Origin: Aptenodytes patagonicus
Taxonomy: Eukaryota > Chordata > Aves > Sphenisciformes > Spheniscidae
DNA: 64,000 bases
Assembly (NCBI RefSeq): GCF_965638725.1
Contig: NC_134963.1
Coordinates: 16,954,501-17,018,500 of the forward strand
Direction of reading: 5' to 3'
Shown: in pieces, positions 27,245 to 39,116 of the stretch
Position numbering within the stretch: the stretch's first letter is position 1
Layout of the letters: every line of letters begins with the position of its first letter
Program-made: the position numbers and the translations under genes
Notes under the pieces: model-generated
Database searches by the model: none
Seen by the model: the letters and a program-made list of their open reading frames with translations, nothing else
Told to the model about the DNA's origin: nothing

Positions 27245-28200
27245 CTGCGGGGAGAGCGTTGGAGAGAGTTTCACCGAGTGCTCCCACGAAGCCCCAGCGC
27301 TCGCCACGTTGTTTCTGTTCCTACACCGCCACAGCGGGGAGGCGGCCAAGGCCCGGGCCCGGAGCAGGCCGCCGCCTCCCAGGACCGGCCGGACAAGCCC
27401 GGCATCCCCCCGGACCCACCCCGGGGACGCCGCCCGCGGAGGCCGGGCCGGAGCCAACCCCAGCCGGCGGAGCCCCTCACGCCGCACCCGAGCTCCCCCC
27501 GTCCGCGCCGCTCCCGTCCGCGCCGCTCCCGCCGCCCCCCGCCGCCGCCATCTCCGACCCGGGCCCGCCGCGCTGCTGCCATGGCGACGGGGCGGGGCGG
27601 GGCCGCGAGGGGCGGGGCGGGGCCGCGAGGGGCGGGGCGGGGCCGCGAGGGGCGGGGCGGGGCCGCGAGGGGCGGGGCGGGGCTGCGGCGGGAAGCGCGG
27701 GCGAGGCCGGTGGCCCGCAGTCCCCCGCCGGCCGCCATGACGGGCGCGGCGCCGGGCGGGCCGTGCGGCGGCCTGCTCGACTACAAGACGGCGAAGTTCG
27801 CGCTGACGCGGAACCGGCGGGTCGGGCTGCTGCACCGCCTGCTCCAGCTCGGCGTGCTGGGCTACCTGCTCGGGTAGGGCGGTCCCCTCCCGCCGCGGCG
27901 AGCGGGCCGCCCCCGGGGCCTGGCCCTCCCGGAGGCGGCGGGGCGGGCCGGGGGTCCCCTCAGCGCGCCTCGCCCCCCCCGCCCCTCCGCAGGTGGGTGC
28001 TGCTGGTGCGGAAGGGCTACCAGGACACCGACCCTGCCCCCCGCGCCGCCGTCGTCACCAAGCTGAAGGGGGCGGCGGTCGCCGAGGTGGGGGGCGCGGG
28101 CCGCCGGCTGTGGGACGCGGCGGACTACGCCCGGCCCCCTCAGGTACGGCCGTGCCCCCGCGCTGTTGGCGCTTCAGCCGCCCCGGGGGAGGGGGGTGGT
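27000..28200. promoter_or_regulatory. CpG island, divergent LRRC74B / P2RX6 promoter
   Basis: This GC-rich, CpG-dense island covers the 5' visible exon of LRRC74B (minus) and exons 1-2 of P2RX6 (plus). Only 492 bp separate the LRRC74B exon edge (27,244) from the P2RX6 ATG (27,737), so both promoters must lie close together. It contains multiple GC boxes in a tandem array at 27,587-27,683 and no clear TATA box. Shared bidirectional control is inferred. Confidence 0.7.
27587..27683. repeat. 20-bp GC-box tandem repeat in divergent promoter
   Basis: Four exact copies of a 20-bp unit, GGCCGCGAGGGGCGGGGCGG, lie at 27601-27620, 27621-27640, 27641-27660 and 27661-27680, with partial copies on both sides. 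Each unit holds overlapping GGGGCGGGGC Sp1/KLF-type sites. The array ends about 50 bp before the P2RX6 ATG. Perfect identity suggests a recent, possibly length-variable expansion. Confidence 0.9.
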
Positions 28201-31200
28201 TGGCAAAAACTGTGGTAAAACCCTTTGGGAAAGGAAAGGCGACGTTAATCACAAAGCCAAAAAAAGAAAATGTGTTGTTTGTTCTGCTGCTGAGGAGTGT
28301 AGCGGTGTAAGTCCCTTGCTGAAGGTGCCTTCTTGCCTCCTAGGGAGAAAATGTGCTTTTTCTGGTGACCAATTTCATCGCTACAGCAAAGCAAGCCCAG
28401 GGCACCTGTCCCGAGGTAAGTGAGCTGTGCTGCTCCTTAGCCCAGCGCTGCGGTGGGGTTAGATTTATAAAGCCAGTCAGTGCTGCTGCGCTGTAGCTGT
28501 ACAGGAACTCGGAATAACCCAGTGCAAGACCAGACAGAAGGGAAAAATGGATTTTTATTCCAAACAAAACTGATTCCCCTCATTCTCATTGCTCCATAGA
28601 TGTTACTTGCTCATTTGCATTTGCTCTGTCGTACCTGCATGAACCAAGACGTGTATCCAAGCAGTCTGGCCAGAATCACTTGTGGTGACCAGAAGGACAA
28701 GGGACGTGGTCTGTTGGGTCCTCGCCAGCTCTCTGGGCTTCTTGAGGGGTGGTGACACTGTGTGATCTTTACAGGCTTTCTACTGCCTTTGAACAAGGGC
28801 CGCTCTCAGGAGGCTCAGCTGTGTCGCCCTGTTGCTGTTCTCTCTCTGCACTGCGGCTGGCATCAGCACTGCCATCCCCAGCTAATACCTCTGTTACCTG
28901 TGTTCCTTCTTGAGTCTCACACGTATTCTTGGTTTCTTGACTTGCTGCTCTGCTCTTTTTCCTCTGTTCTGCCATTTTTCTTGATGCTTTTACACACACT
29001 CCATGGATACCTGTGTCATGTTTCCTTTATAACTCTCTGCTGCAGGACTAGTATCCTAGTATCCTCTCCATCTTAGTGTCCTATTTTTAGGAGGAACGGA
29101 GCACAAGGTCTAGGTGGTTTTGCAGTCAGCCAACACTTAGTGGTATATGTTCTCTGGGATAAATCTTCCCTTTAAGGCTGGATTCAGGCCAGCTCCTCAA
29201 CTGAACTCTCCCAAGCTGGACCCTGCTTGGCAGACAGGAGCAAATGTCTTTTAAGCTAAGCCGCTGTTGGCGCCTTGTGCCTGAGCCAAGCACTGTTTGT
29301 CCTAATGGTCCCTTCAGCTCTTGCTGTGGCCTGCTGTACCGTGCCCAGCCTGATCCTGATTCCCAGCTCGCCCTGTGCTGCAGGCTGCCGGGCTGGGCGG
29401 CTCTCCAAACACAGCCCACAGGCTGCGGGAGAGGAGGAGCAACCCCGGTTTTGGGTTGGGGAAAATGGTACTAACGATCCCTCTTTAAAATGTTGAGAAC
29501 TTCTAAAGTACTGATAGCTGCAGGGACGTCCCCAGGGGAAGACATGCGCTGTAGAGCATTTCAGGGCTCTCTCACAGGCAGTCACGGGCATCTCTGGATG
29601 CTTATTTTTGCAGTGTGCAAGCCAAGGATACAGAGAGGGCAGAGCATGTCATCCCATTACAGTGCTGTGGTGTGTCTGCCTGTCACAGCCTTCACCCCGT
29701 GCTGCTCTCCAGTAGTTTCTCAGTTCCTGGCTTTGGGGCTGTAGCTGACATTCATGTTTGGAAAGCTTTGAAGATTTAGCAGTGACAGCTATTGACTTTG
29801 CAGGAAGTTCTGAATATTCTCGATTACCAAGGTATTCTGTGCTGGTAGACCAGGGAAAAGTCTGGCTGGGGACAGCGGCAGCACTCAAACGCAGGACGGG
29901 TTGTTTTAGCAGCTGATGTCTGTGTTGAGCTCAGATCTGTGGCTGAGCTGTGACTTCTCTTAGGGAGACGTTTCAATGTTGATCTCAAATACTTTGAGTG
30001 GTTGGAAACCCTCTGCCTCTATTTGCAAGGCGCTCTGAAGGTAAATGAAGATGATCAAAATAGACTTAGAGCCAGAAGGTATTAGTCAGACAGTGCATCC
30101 ACTCTGTCCAGATAGAAGCTCTGGGTCTAAGGGACCATTTCACTTAAATTATGGTCTTTAGTACAACCAGCTGTGCTCAGCTCTTACAGGTCCAGATGCT
30201 GCTGATGGGTGTGCATGTGAGTGCCACTGGTCCTAGCCCCAAGCAACGCAGGACTGTGTCCTACGGGGATGAGGCGGGTGTTAGATTTTGGGAGAAGCCT
30301 CATCCTTCTTTGCTCACATGTGATGCTACTGCTGGTTTGCTCTCCAAGAAGGTTCACTTTGCTTCCTGGCCCCTGGTACGTGGCTGCATAGCTGCCGAGG
30401 GCTGGGAATCAGCAATTGTTTCTAATAAGATTAAGAATAAAGTCATCCTCTACCCACATATTTGTGACTACAGAAGGTAAATATAAACCTTTCAGCCCTG
30501 AGGTTCCTAGTGTTCATGCACAGATCTCTGCTGTCAACACAAGCACCTCTTTGCTGCCCCTGTCTGAAATCACCCCTGTCCCAGGAACACAAATGCGACG
30601 AACTCCAAGCAGCATCTGAGCTTTGCTGTGAGCACCTTGGGGGATGTCTTCTAAAAACGTGTAGTAGTTCACCCGCTTGTCAGGAAACCTGTTCTGAATA
30701 CTGGTGTGCTCATATTCCTGTCCCGTCCCAAACCTGCAGTTCTTGGGTAGGTTCCTAGAAAAATTTGTTACTCCTAATTTTCCCACGCTTTTAGACCCTT
30801 ACACAACCAAGATGCAGCAATGGTTTAGAGGGCTTTAGGAGCACAGGTCCAGGGCCCCATGAGGGCTCTTAACTGAGTCTAGATCTCTGTTTCTCTCACA
30901 ATGCATTTGTGGCACATGTAACCTGGTTTGGATCATGCCTGTGGAGAATGCCAGCGCCGACAGATTTTTCAAGGCTCATTTCCACTAAAAGGTGGTAGGG
31001 GAGGTTGAAACCTTCTTGGCCAGGTTTTAGGTTTTCTGTAATACCATCACAGACTTCAGTACCTGAATTTCTCCCAAGCTTTGCAGCTTGCATGCCCTGA
31101 ACACCCAGAAGTGTCTGTCTGCCAAGTGGCACTTGTCATATGTCTTGTTACCTGGACTTGGGAAGGGACTGATCACTCATCTGCAAATATCTGTTGTCTG

Positions 31201-34200
31201 GGTCCTTCTGGAGGCTGAATCCATGACATCTGATTTGGATCCAGGAAGACAAAGCGCTCTCATAAGTGCTTGTTGCAGCATTGCAGGTGGGTGCTGCATG
31301 CTATGAGTGGGCCATCAGTGGGGGTGAGGGACATGAATCCAGTAGCCACCCTTCTCCAGTGGTCAGGCAGGACTCCCTGGTCCCTCTGGTAGCCCTGCAG
31401 GCTTGCCCTTAGATACCCTGCCTTGCTCCCAGGCCACCTCCTCCCTGGCTTGTCCGGCCCAACGTTTGCTGTGAATCACATGTTCACATGCGCACCTGCA
31501 CTTGCAGCAGCTGGCACCCAGGCACACGGGCCCCTGTGATGACCGGTGGTCCCACTCCAGCTGCTGGCACTCAGACCCCCATACACCCAACATGCATACA
31601 GAATAGAGCCCCTTGCCCGGGAAAATAGTTGGAAATGGAGTTTAGTCCGAAGACAGGACAGACTGTGCTGATGGGGCACAGGGCATGGGCGGACCAGCGT
31701 ACTGACCAGCCTGTACATGCAACCAGTCCTTTGCATCCTTTTATCCCTCTATTTTCCAATATTTGTTCCTTCTCAGGTCACCTAAATCCCTCCTTTTCCA
31801 TGCCTTTCTTCCTCCCCTAAACATCCCATCCCCTAAACGTCCTGTGCAATCCCAAAATGCTCTTCTCCTGCATCCCGTAATGATTCCCATACCCCTAGGC
31901 AGTGACCCCCCCACCCAGCCCAAAGGTGCTTCAGAGAGCTGCTCCTTTTGGCTCATTATGGTGGGTTTCACACCTGGAACAAGGGGCTGAGGCTGTCGCC
32001 TTGGAAGGGCCTGGACAGATCCCCCTTCTTCTGACTCCATAACTGGGTTTTCCCCACCTGCCTTTGGGCCTCTCTGCCCCTCTGGGCTTGGGGAAGTGGT
32101 TTTCTGGCGGGCTGGTGACTCCTGCGATGGCCTGGGAGTAGCTGCGGGAGGGTGTTACTCGTATTCCCCCACCTGCCATCGTCTGTGTTTGAATAGGAGC
32201 TTTTTGCTGCTCCTGGCAATAAGGTGGGTCCAGAGTGAGGGTGAAGCTTTCCACGTCTCTTGTAAAACTTGTGTTATGCTGTATTTAGGGTCTCTTCAGC
32301 TCTTCCCCGGGGGAACTGTGGTGGTGCTTTACAAGGTGCTTAATGGGCTCTGACATTAAGGCCCTCCTGAATCCAACTGTGCTTGTTCCCAGTCCCAGCC
32401 GAAAGGTCCGAGCTAGCTCCTGAGGCTTCCTCTGCCTCCGAGGCAGAGGAGGCGAGCGCCCCAGAGAGCGTGGAGACAGGCGGGAAGGATTGCCCCTCAG
32501 AGATGCCTCTCTCCTCGCTGGCTGGAGGCTGCCCGGGTTCTGGACATGGCAGATGTCTTCTGTAAGTGTTTGGGACGTGTTTGGAGAAACAGGAGCAGCA
32601 GCGCAGAAATGTGGGTGAGTGACCACGTGGCCTCAGGCGGCTGCGCAGCGCAGTAACAGCACTTCTCTCTGTCTTTCTCAGAGCCCCTCTGTTCTCGATG
32701 CAGTGTGCACAGAAGATGCAGACTGTCCCGTGGGAAACCCAGTGCTTCGTGGCAACGGTACGGGGTGTTTTGCTAAAAAAACCATAAAATCATTTAATTT
32801 GTCATGTTTGGTAGCAAACCGATCCACAAAGGTGCCTGATTGCCCGAGTTCAGCGCTTTTCCTAAGTGCACACAGAAGTGCTCTCCAGCCATTTATTCTT
32901 GGCAAGACCTTACAGCGACCTGTCACAGCTGGGCGAGCAGGTGTTGCGGGCACAAGGCGCTGTCACAGCAAATACAGGGGTGCTTTATTTCTGATGTTGG
33001 CTGCTGGAATTGAAACCACTGTGCCGTGTGATTGGCAGGTTTTCCTTTTGTAATAAAACCTGGCTTTTATTTCATGCTGATTAATATTAGCAGCCCATGT
33101 GAGTTCAGCTGGAAAAGGATATTTCAGCTCTAGGAGGTTGGTTGCCAAAGCTTTGTGTGCGGGATTGCCCCAGTTCGTCGTGTTCCCACCCAGGGAGCGG
33201 GTGGCTTCAGCAGCCGCGGGGCAGGAGAGGCTGCACTGGACAGACAGGCGCTGACAGCAGCAAGCAGCTTCTTGTCTTTGTAAAACAGCTCCTGTCGTGG
33301 GGCCTCGAGGGGAGGTTTCACAGGGAAGTTGTTGGGTGGGGAAAACACTGAAGATGATGCCAGGGTTGTCTTTGTGGTTCAGGTATTGAGAAGGCCAGAA
33401 CAAGCCTGTGGCCAGGGCACTATCCCAAGAGGGGAGCTGCAGAGAAGACACTTCGAAAAGGAGTAGTAAATTATATACGTTGTCTCATTTCTAGGGATAA
33501 AAACTGGGAAATGTGTGATGTTCAACACCACCCATTCTACCTGTGAGATCTATGGTTGGTGTCCTGTGGAGAACAACACCCTGCCCAGGTGAGGCACAGC
33601 ATGAGGGGACCGTAGGCATTGAGAGCTTTAGTTCCTTTCCTCTGTGCTCTGTGTAACCAGGGGCCTGATCATACTTGCCCGGGGGGCAGCCAGGCTCAGG
33701 GAGATCTTTGACATTGATCTACCGGTCAGTTAAGCTCAGAGAACTTCATGCAAGAGCATTTCTTGCAGCTGTCCACTGTAGCCAAAGTCCCGGGATCGTG
33801 GAAGAGACTGCAGAGCGAGGGGAATGGGGACATGCCTTGGCCGCTGTGCAAAATTTGAGTTCATTGGTGGTTGTTTTCCAGGAAACCTCTTCTGGCTGAG
33901 GCGGAGAATTTCACTCTTTTTATAAAAAATACTATCCACTTCACCAAATTTAACTTCTCCAAGTAAGTATGACACTCCTCCAGCCAGACTGTGCGTGCAG
34001 CCTAGTCCAGCATCTGCGCTGAGCTTGTCTGCCTAGGGGCTGAGCAGCCGAGGCGTTCAAGAAGCCATGTGCCATCCAGGACGGGTGGTGGCTCGGGGCA
34101 GTTATGGTTCAGGATGGTGTGTTCAGGAGAACGCCGGTCGCTTCAGCGGCACCTGTGTTTGCAGATGTAAGAGCAATGGGATGGGGAGCCCTCAGAGAGA

Positions 34201-37200
34201 GGGACTGGTGTCCGTCTGCCTGTCTAGAGCACCACAGACAGAGCTGGACAAGGCCACTTATTCCCAAGGTCTCATTTTACCCCATGTATTTCTGCATTTT
34301 AGTCCCTGCAGAATGGTTTCACAGAGGCCCAGTAAAGGGCTGCACTGGCCTCACAGCCCCAGGCATGCTGACTGTGCTGCCTTACTCTGGCAGGAGACAT
34401 GGCTTGGGGCAGTTCAGCCGCCCCTGCTATCACCCCTAGAGCGCTAATTCAAGCTGGGTCATTACATCTCACAGCGGTGGGAGCTAGGTACCGGGGAAGA
34501 AAGGAGAAGCACAAAGGCAGAGAGGTGGAGGAGAGGAGCTGGGAGGGGAAGGACCGTGGCAGGTGCTGTAAAGGATGACATCTCCACGTGTGATTCGTCT
34601 GGGCCGGTTTCCCTCCACCCTCTCCAACTAAGGCTTTAGGAGAGGCAATGACTGTCTCCCCCCGAAGCAGGAGCATTAGTGGTCCCACTCCAGTGGGAGG
34701 GTCTCCTTTTCAGTCCTGCAGCAGGGCTGCCTGACCTCCCACACCCCCACCGGTGACAGCTCCCCCTCTCTCTCTTCTGTCTCAGGTGCAATACTTTGCA
34801 AACCAGTGACCCCACCTATTTCAAGAACTGCACGTACGATCCGTTCTTCAACCCCTCCTGCCCCGTCTTCCGTGTCCGTGACATGGTGGAGGCAGCTGGA
34901 GAGACCTTTGGAGACCTCGCCCTGCTGGTACTTGGTTTTTTTTTTTGAAGTATGGAAGATGACTCCAAATTCCCCAAGGATGTGGGCAAGGGGCGGGGGA
35001 CAGGACTGACCCCTGAAATGCTTAGGGAATGCATGATCTGTGAACATCTGAACAGTAAAGAACTCAGTAAATCTCTGATTCCGTGCTTCTCCTGGAATAA
35101 AACGTGTTTTGCAGGGGGGGAGCATCGGAGTTCGCATCAAGTGGGACTGCGACCTGGATCACCCCGCTGCCCGGTGCCAGCCGCAGTACTCCTTCAGCCT
35201 GCAGGACAGGAGGTACAATTTCAGGTGAGGATGCTGGGACAGTGGCCACACGGGCCTGTGGGTTGAGCACACGGCAATCGTTCGAGATCTTAGTTTTCCT
35301 GATTGGTGCTCTGAAAGGAGCAGCAGGGACAACGGGATGTGGTAACTCAGCAGAGGGTCTGTCAGTACCGGGGTGCCGTGGCAGTTCCCACACCTTGTAG
35401 CTCTGCTCTGTTTGGAGCTGTGCAAGGCATTACCTGGCTGAGGGCAGGGACGTGTGGCTGTCCACGCCTGTGCTGACCCTGAACTGGACGCACTGGGAGC
35501 TGCGTGCTCACGGTGACCCCAGGCTAGATGCTGAGTGGACACTGATGCCCCTCTGCTGATGCCAAGCTAGTGAGTCATGGCAGCATGTGCATCACCCGCG
35601 TCCCAGCCCACTGGAGGACACAAGGTGTGCACAGGCACATGGTAGCCCCAGCAATCGTACGGCACTGGCAGCCCTCTTCCCCCACTGCCTGCACAGAGCT
35701 GCCATGTGTCCAATGTCTCCCGCAGAACTGCCTCCTACTACTGGGACTCCCAGCGGCGGCTCTGCCGGAACCTGCTGAAGCTCTACGGCATCCGCTTCGA
35801 CATCTCCGTGCACGGCCAGGTACCGTCTCCTCTGCAGACCCCGCATGTGCAGTTCTGGCGGCCTTGTCACCGGGGCTGACTCCTCGCACCACTCCCTCCT
35901 GCTCTCCCCTGCAGCCAGCCCTGTGGCTTCCTGCTGGTGTTGCTTCTCCCCACCGTGGTGAGCTCTTCACCTCTTTCCAGAGTTTTCCAAGCAGAGCAGG
36001 GAAAAATGGTCTCTCTCATTTGAAGAGAAACTTCTTGGTAATGCCCTGAGCAGGGAGGCTTCCCTCGTTGAGGATCTGACATGGGTGTTGTGAACTGCTG
36101 GGCCCTGTAGGCAAGGTGAGCTTGTCTGGGCAGAGGGACTGTGGGCATCTCTGAGGGTCTCGTGGTGGGAGCACCCTGGCAAAGATCAACCTGAACTTTT
36201 CAGAACCTGGACAATTAATCCCTTCTTGATTAATTGTACCCTTGGGGAGAAAAGGCATGGGCATGATCATGGCTGATCCTACTCTATGCAGCATCACTGA
36301 CAAACTCAGTACTCAACTGTGCAAGATGGAGCCTGTGCTGAGAGGACTTGCCACCCCAAGAGATGTCCACAGCTGGTCTGTCGTGCTTAGCAGTGGCCTT
36401 TTCACATGAAGAGGACGAAGCACACAGTGCAGGATGGGGTGCACCCACTTCTGGGTAGTGAGACCAGGTCCGGGAGGTGTGGAGCAGGATCGAATAGCCA
36501 GGAGAGAGACAGGAACCCGAAAATCTCTTTCCTCAGATGCCATGTTATATACCGTTCGCTGGGATGTAGTTCTGTGGGTGGCAGCTGCTGGGGTCCTGCA
36601 GCAAGAGGGAGGCTTCTGCCGTGCCTGCAGGAGTAGGTGGGTCACAGTAACCTCTGCTGCTACTGAGTCACGAGCTGCCTCAATCCCTTCTTCAATAGCC
36701 AAAGGGGTTTTGAGTCAAGGCAATAGCAGTCAGGTTCCCACAGCTGGGCTCGGAGAAATGACCCCGGTTTCCTCCAGCACCTCCCTGGCTTTAAGCACGC
36801 TGCCCGGCGGGGCTTGTCCCACAGCCCTCTCACCGCTCTCCACCCACTGTCTTCCCCCTCCACCCACTGTTTCTCACCAGGCTGGGAAGTTCAGCATAAT
36901 TCCTGCTGCTGTGAGCTTTGGCACTGGCATCGCGTTCTTTGGTGCCGTGAGTACTCCAGATATGCTCTTTTCCTCTGATCCGTGGGTTGGGATTTGCCAC
37001 TCGTCTGTTGTTTCCCCTGCCTGCCTGGGCGCGAGGCTTCCTGGGTGCCTGCCAGCCCGGGAGGGGAGATTGTGAACACTAGCAGGGTGTTAGCTCCCGT
37101 TTTCCTGTCTGTGATCATTAGCAATAATGACACTGCCGGATCAAGGATCCTGAGCGCTGTCAGGGGCACACCTCAGAGAGGCTGGGTGTTTGTGTTGACC

Positions 37201-38721
37201 CTGGGAAGGCACATTGCTGGGGCGTTGCTGGCTGGTCTGCTCCAGCTGTCTTGGCCAGCAGGAGAGAGCACCTCCTGTCTGTGTTTCTCCCCTGACTCTA
37301 AAGGGAGCCAGTGTCTGGCTCCAGCACGGACATGGCGTTGTGGTCATCGAGACGAGGCAGCCCCTTTGTAGAGCACTTCTGTGGCTCTTCCCTTTCAGCA
37401 GAGTAACGGGGAGCCTGGGCTCCCCCACCTGCCCCCTCTTTCCTCCCAGACGTGCTCATCCCAGTCCCTTACATGGCTGTGACGGCGGCTCTCCGCTGGA
37501 CCAGCCCTCGCCCTGCGTCCGTGCATTGCAGCCCAGATGATCACGTCTAACCTCCTGTGCAGCTAACGGGAGCAGGTTGGGTCAAAGAGGACCTGGTGGA
37601 GCTGCCTGGGTGGCCTGGGAGGCAGGTCAGGCTCGCTGCCCCCCAGCACTGGCCAGGTGCTGGAGTTTGGCCCGCAGCCGGCTGCAGGGCTTGGTGGGAG
37701 CCAGGACAGAGGGCCTGGCACTCCTGCAGGAAGTTTCACTGCTGACTGCCCTGCTGCGTTTGTCTGTCTCCAGGCCACGGTGGTCTGTGATCTGGTTCTG
37801 CTCTACCTGGATGCGAAGGCTGACTTCTATTGGAAGGAGAAGTTTGAGGAGGTAAGGATGGGGCCACTTTGGAGAGATGAGGTTCGAGTGAAGTTTTGCA
37901 AGCGGATTTAATTATGTTCTGCCCCTTGGTTAAAACTCAGTTCACAAGATCTGGGAAAACCCTGGCGGAGCAGTTCTTAGTCTCCAACTCTTGGGCTTGG
38001 CGGCTGGTCTGAACTGAACCTGACAGAGATTAAACTCTTGCAAGTTTAATGACAACAGGCAGCAGAGTGGAAGAGGGGGACGCAGCTGGTGCCCGGACTG
38101 CAGGGGAAGCTGTACCACGACCTCAACTACTGTTAGACAGCAAGGAGTCCCCGAGGGGACCTTACTGTAGAAACCTGACCCAGCTCCACATTTATTCACC
38201 CTTTTCCAGACTGAATCTGGCCAAACCCCGTGTGGAGAGAGGGCAGCTCTTCAGAGCGCGCCCTGGCGCTGTGTCGGTGCTGACGCTGTGGTTCAGTGAC
38301 AGGTTTTCTTGCCGTGCGCAATTCCCGCTTTGGCACTGCCCAGCCCTGGTGAATCAGGGAGTCTCAGGGTGTGGGCTGGGAGGCCCCCGCAGAGCAGGAG
38401 AGCTGCCCGCCCTAGCTCGGGTCATCTTCGGCTTTATCTGGCCGAGTCTTAGAAACCGCTGAGGACAGAGATCCCCCAGCTCCCGGTGAACTGCCCCAGG
38501 GCTGCACCATCCTACTGGGGGAAAAAAAGTTGTTCCTAATGCCTGATCTCAAATCACAAGTGGAGTGGGGGTCTCAAACAATGAGTCTGGTTGCATGGGA
38601 CTGAGCAGAGCAGCACAGGACCACCTGCCTGGGCTTGTCCCCTTGTCTCTAGTATATTAAGATGCCCCTGTTTGTTTCGCAGGCAAAACCCCCTAAAGAT
38701 AAGACCGAGGCTGCAGCTTAG
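27737..38721 (+). CDS. P2RX6: P2X purinoceptor 6 (ATP-gated cation channel subunit)
   Basis: Twelve exons, the canonical P2X layout: 27737-27873, 27993-28143, 28344-28415, 32682-32757, 33495-33588, 33882-33962, 34786-34927, 35115-35224, 35726-35819, 36881-36946, 37774-37851 and 38683-38721. Total 1,140 bp, 379 aa. The ATG sits in a strong GCCGCCATGA context. Visible parts are the N-terminal T-x-K motif (DYKTAK, 15-20), TM1 (about 31-51), a cysteine-rich ectodomain, TM2 (about 325-353) and the YxxxK trafficking motif (YWKEK). ATP-contact residues are present: K69 and K71 (TKLKG), T188 (NFTLFIKN), N286/R288 (YNFR) and K306 (LLKLYG). All ten conserved ectodomain cysteines are found, plus C205 and C301. 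Sequons occur at N156, N172, N186 and N218. The tail is short ([12 protein letters not shown]). The P2RX6 assignment rests on similarity and the SLC7A4/LRRC74B neighbourhood. In mammals this subunit works mainly in heteromers. Confidence 0.95.
31450..31972 (-). repeat. Dispersed LTR-like repeat, copy 2
   Basis: Read on the minus strand it begins TGTGAAACCCACC near 31,972. It carries a TATA-like GGGATAAAAGG near 31,745 after an A/G-rich U3-like stretch. About 170 bp (31,740-31,910) matches the copy near 20,470-20,640. The far end near 31,450 is uncertain and no clean target-site duplication was found. Probably an old endogenous-retrovirus LTR fragment; the family is not identified. Confidence 0.45.
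32393..32561 (+). other. Candidate unassigned exon in P2RX6 intron 3
   Basis: A 169-bp segment is flanked by a pyrimidine-bounded AG at 32,391-32,392 and a consensus GTAAGT donor at 32,562. One frame is open across it and encodes an acidic Ser/Glu/Ala-rich stretch (for example [20 protein letters not shown]), the kind of composition seen in disordered coding sequence. It is out of phase with P2RX6 exon 3: splicing from exon 3 would hit a stop after a few codons. It could be an alternative or poison exon, an exon of a nested transcript, or chance. Confidence 0.3.
38485..38565 (+). mobile_element. CR1-like LINE 3' fragment
   Basis: In P2RX6 intron 11. The run GGGCTGCACCATCCTACTGG, then an A-rich tract, then GTTGTTCCTAATGCCTGATC parallels the CR1 3' segment (CACCACCCT...AAAAAGTTTTTCCTAATATCTAATCT). 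Short and diverged. Confidence 0.45.
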
Positions 38722-39110
38722 GGACATCGGGAATGCTCTGCCGCAAGCACCCTTCACTCCGGAGCAACCTCCAGGTAGATGCGATGGGGGCACGGCTGCG
38801 GCCCAAGTGGAGGTGGCCCAGTTCTCCTGGCCTGAGTGTGCCCTGCTGGGGTTAGGGTCTCCCTTTCCTGGAGAAACATTTGCATCGGCAGTTCTTGGCT
38901 CCTGGAGCACAAAGCCATCCCATGTGCAGCTCCCAGCACTGACCGGCTGGTGACTGAGCAGAGCCGTGCTGCGGAGCTGCTGCGGGAACTGGAGCTTGCT
39001 GGGAAGCGGCTGGCCCATGCTCAGCACAAGAGGCTTAAAGCACTTTGCGCTTCTTCACGTTCCACGTGGCCGTGGGCCTTGATTTCCCGTGAAAAACGGG
39101 GATGCAACAA

Positions 39111-39116
39111 AATAAA
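39111..39116 (+). terminator. P2RX6 poly(A) signal
   Basis: AATAAA about 390 bp after the P2RX6 stop codon, the first canonical signal downstream. It gives a short 3' UTR and leaves about 500 bp to the convergent TMEM17-like gene's end. Confidence 0.75.

Larger units (their letters stand above)
28416..32681 (+). other. P2RX6 intron 3
   Basis: This 4.3-kb intron is the longest in the gene. It holds the second copy of the LTR-like repeat (about 31,450-31,972) and a candidate extra exon (32,393-32,561). The remainder shows no recognised coding or RNA gene. Confidence 0.8.

Noticed and set aside
27079-28218. 379-codon plus-strand ORF across the divergent promoter
   Set aside because: It reads through the GC-box repeat, P2RX6 exon 1 in the wrong frame, intron 1 and then exon 2; only exon 2 is real coding sequence.
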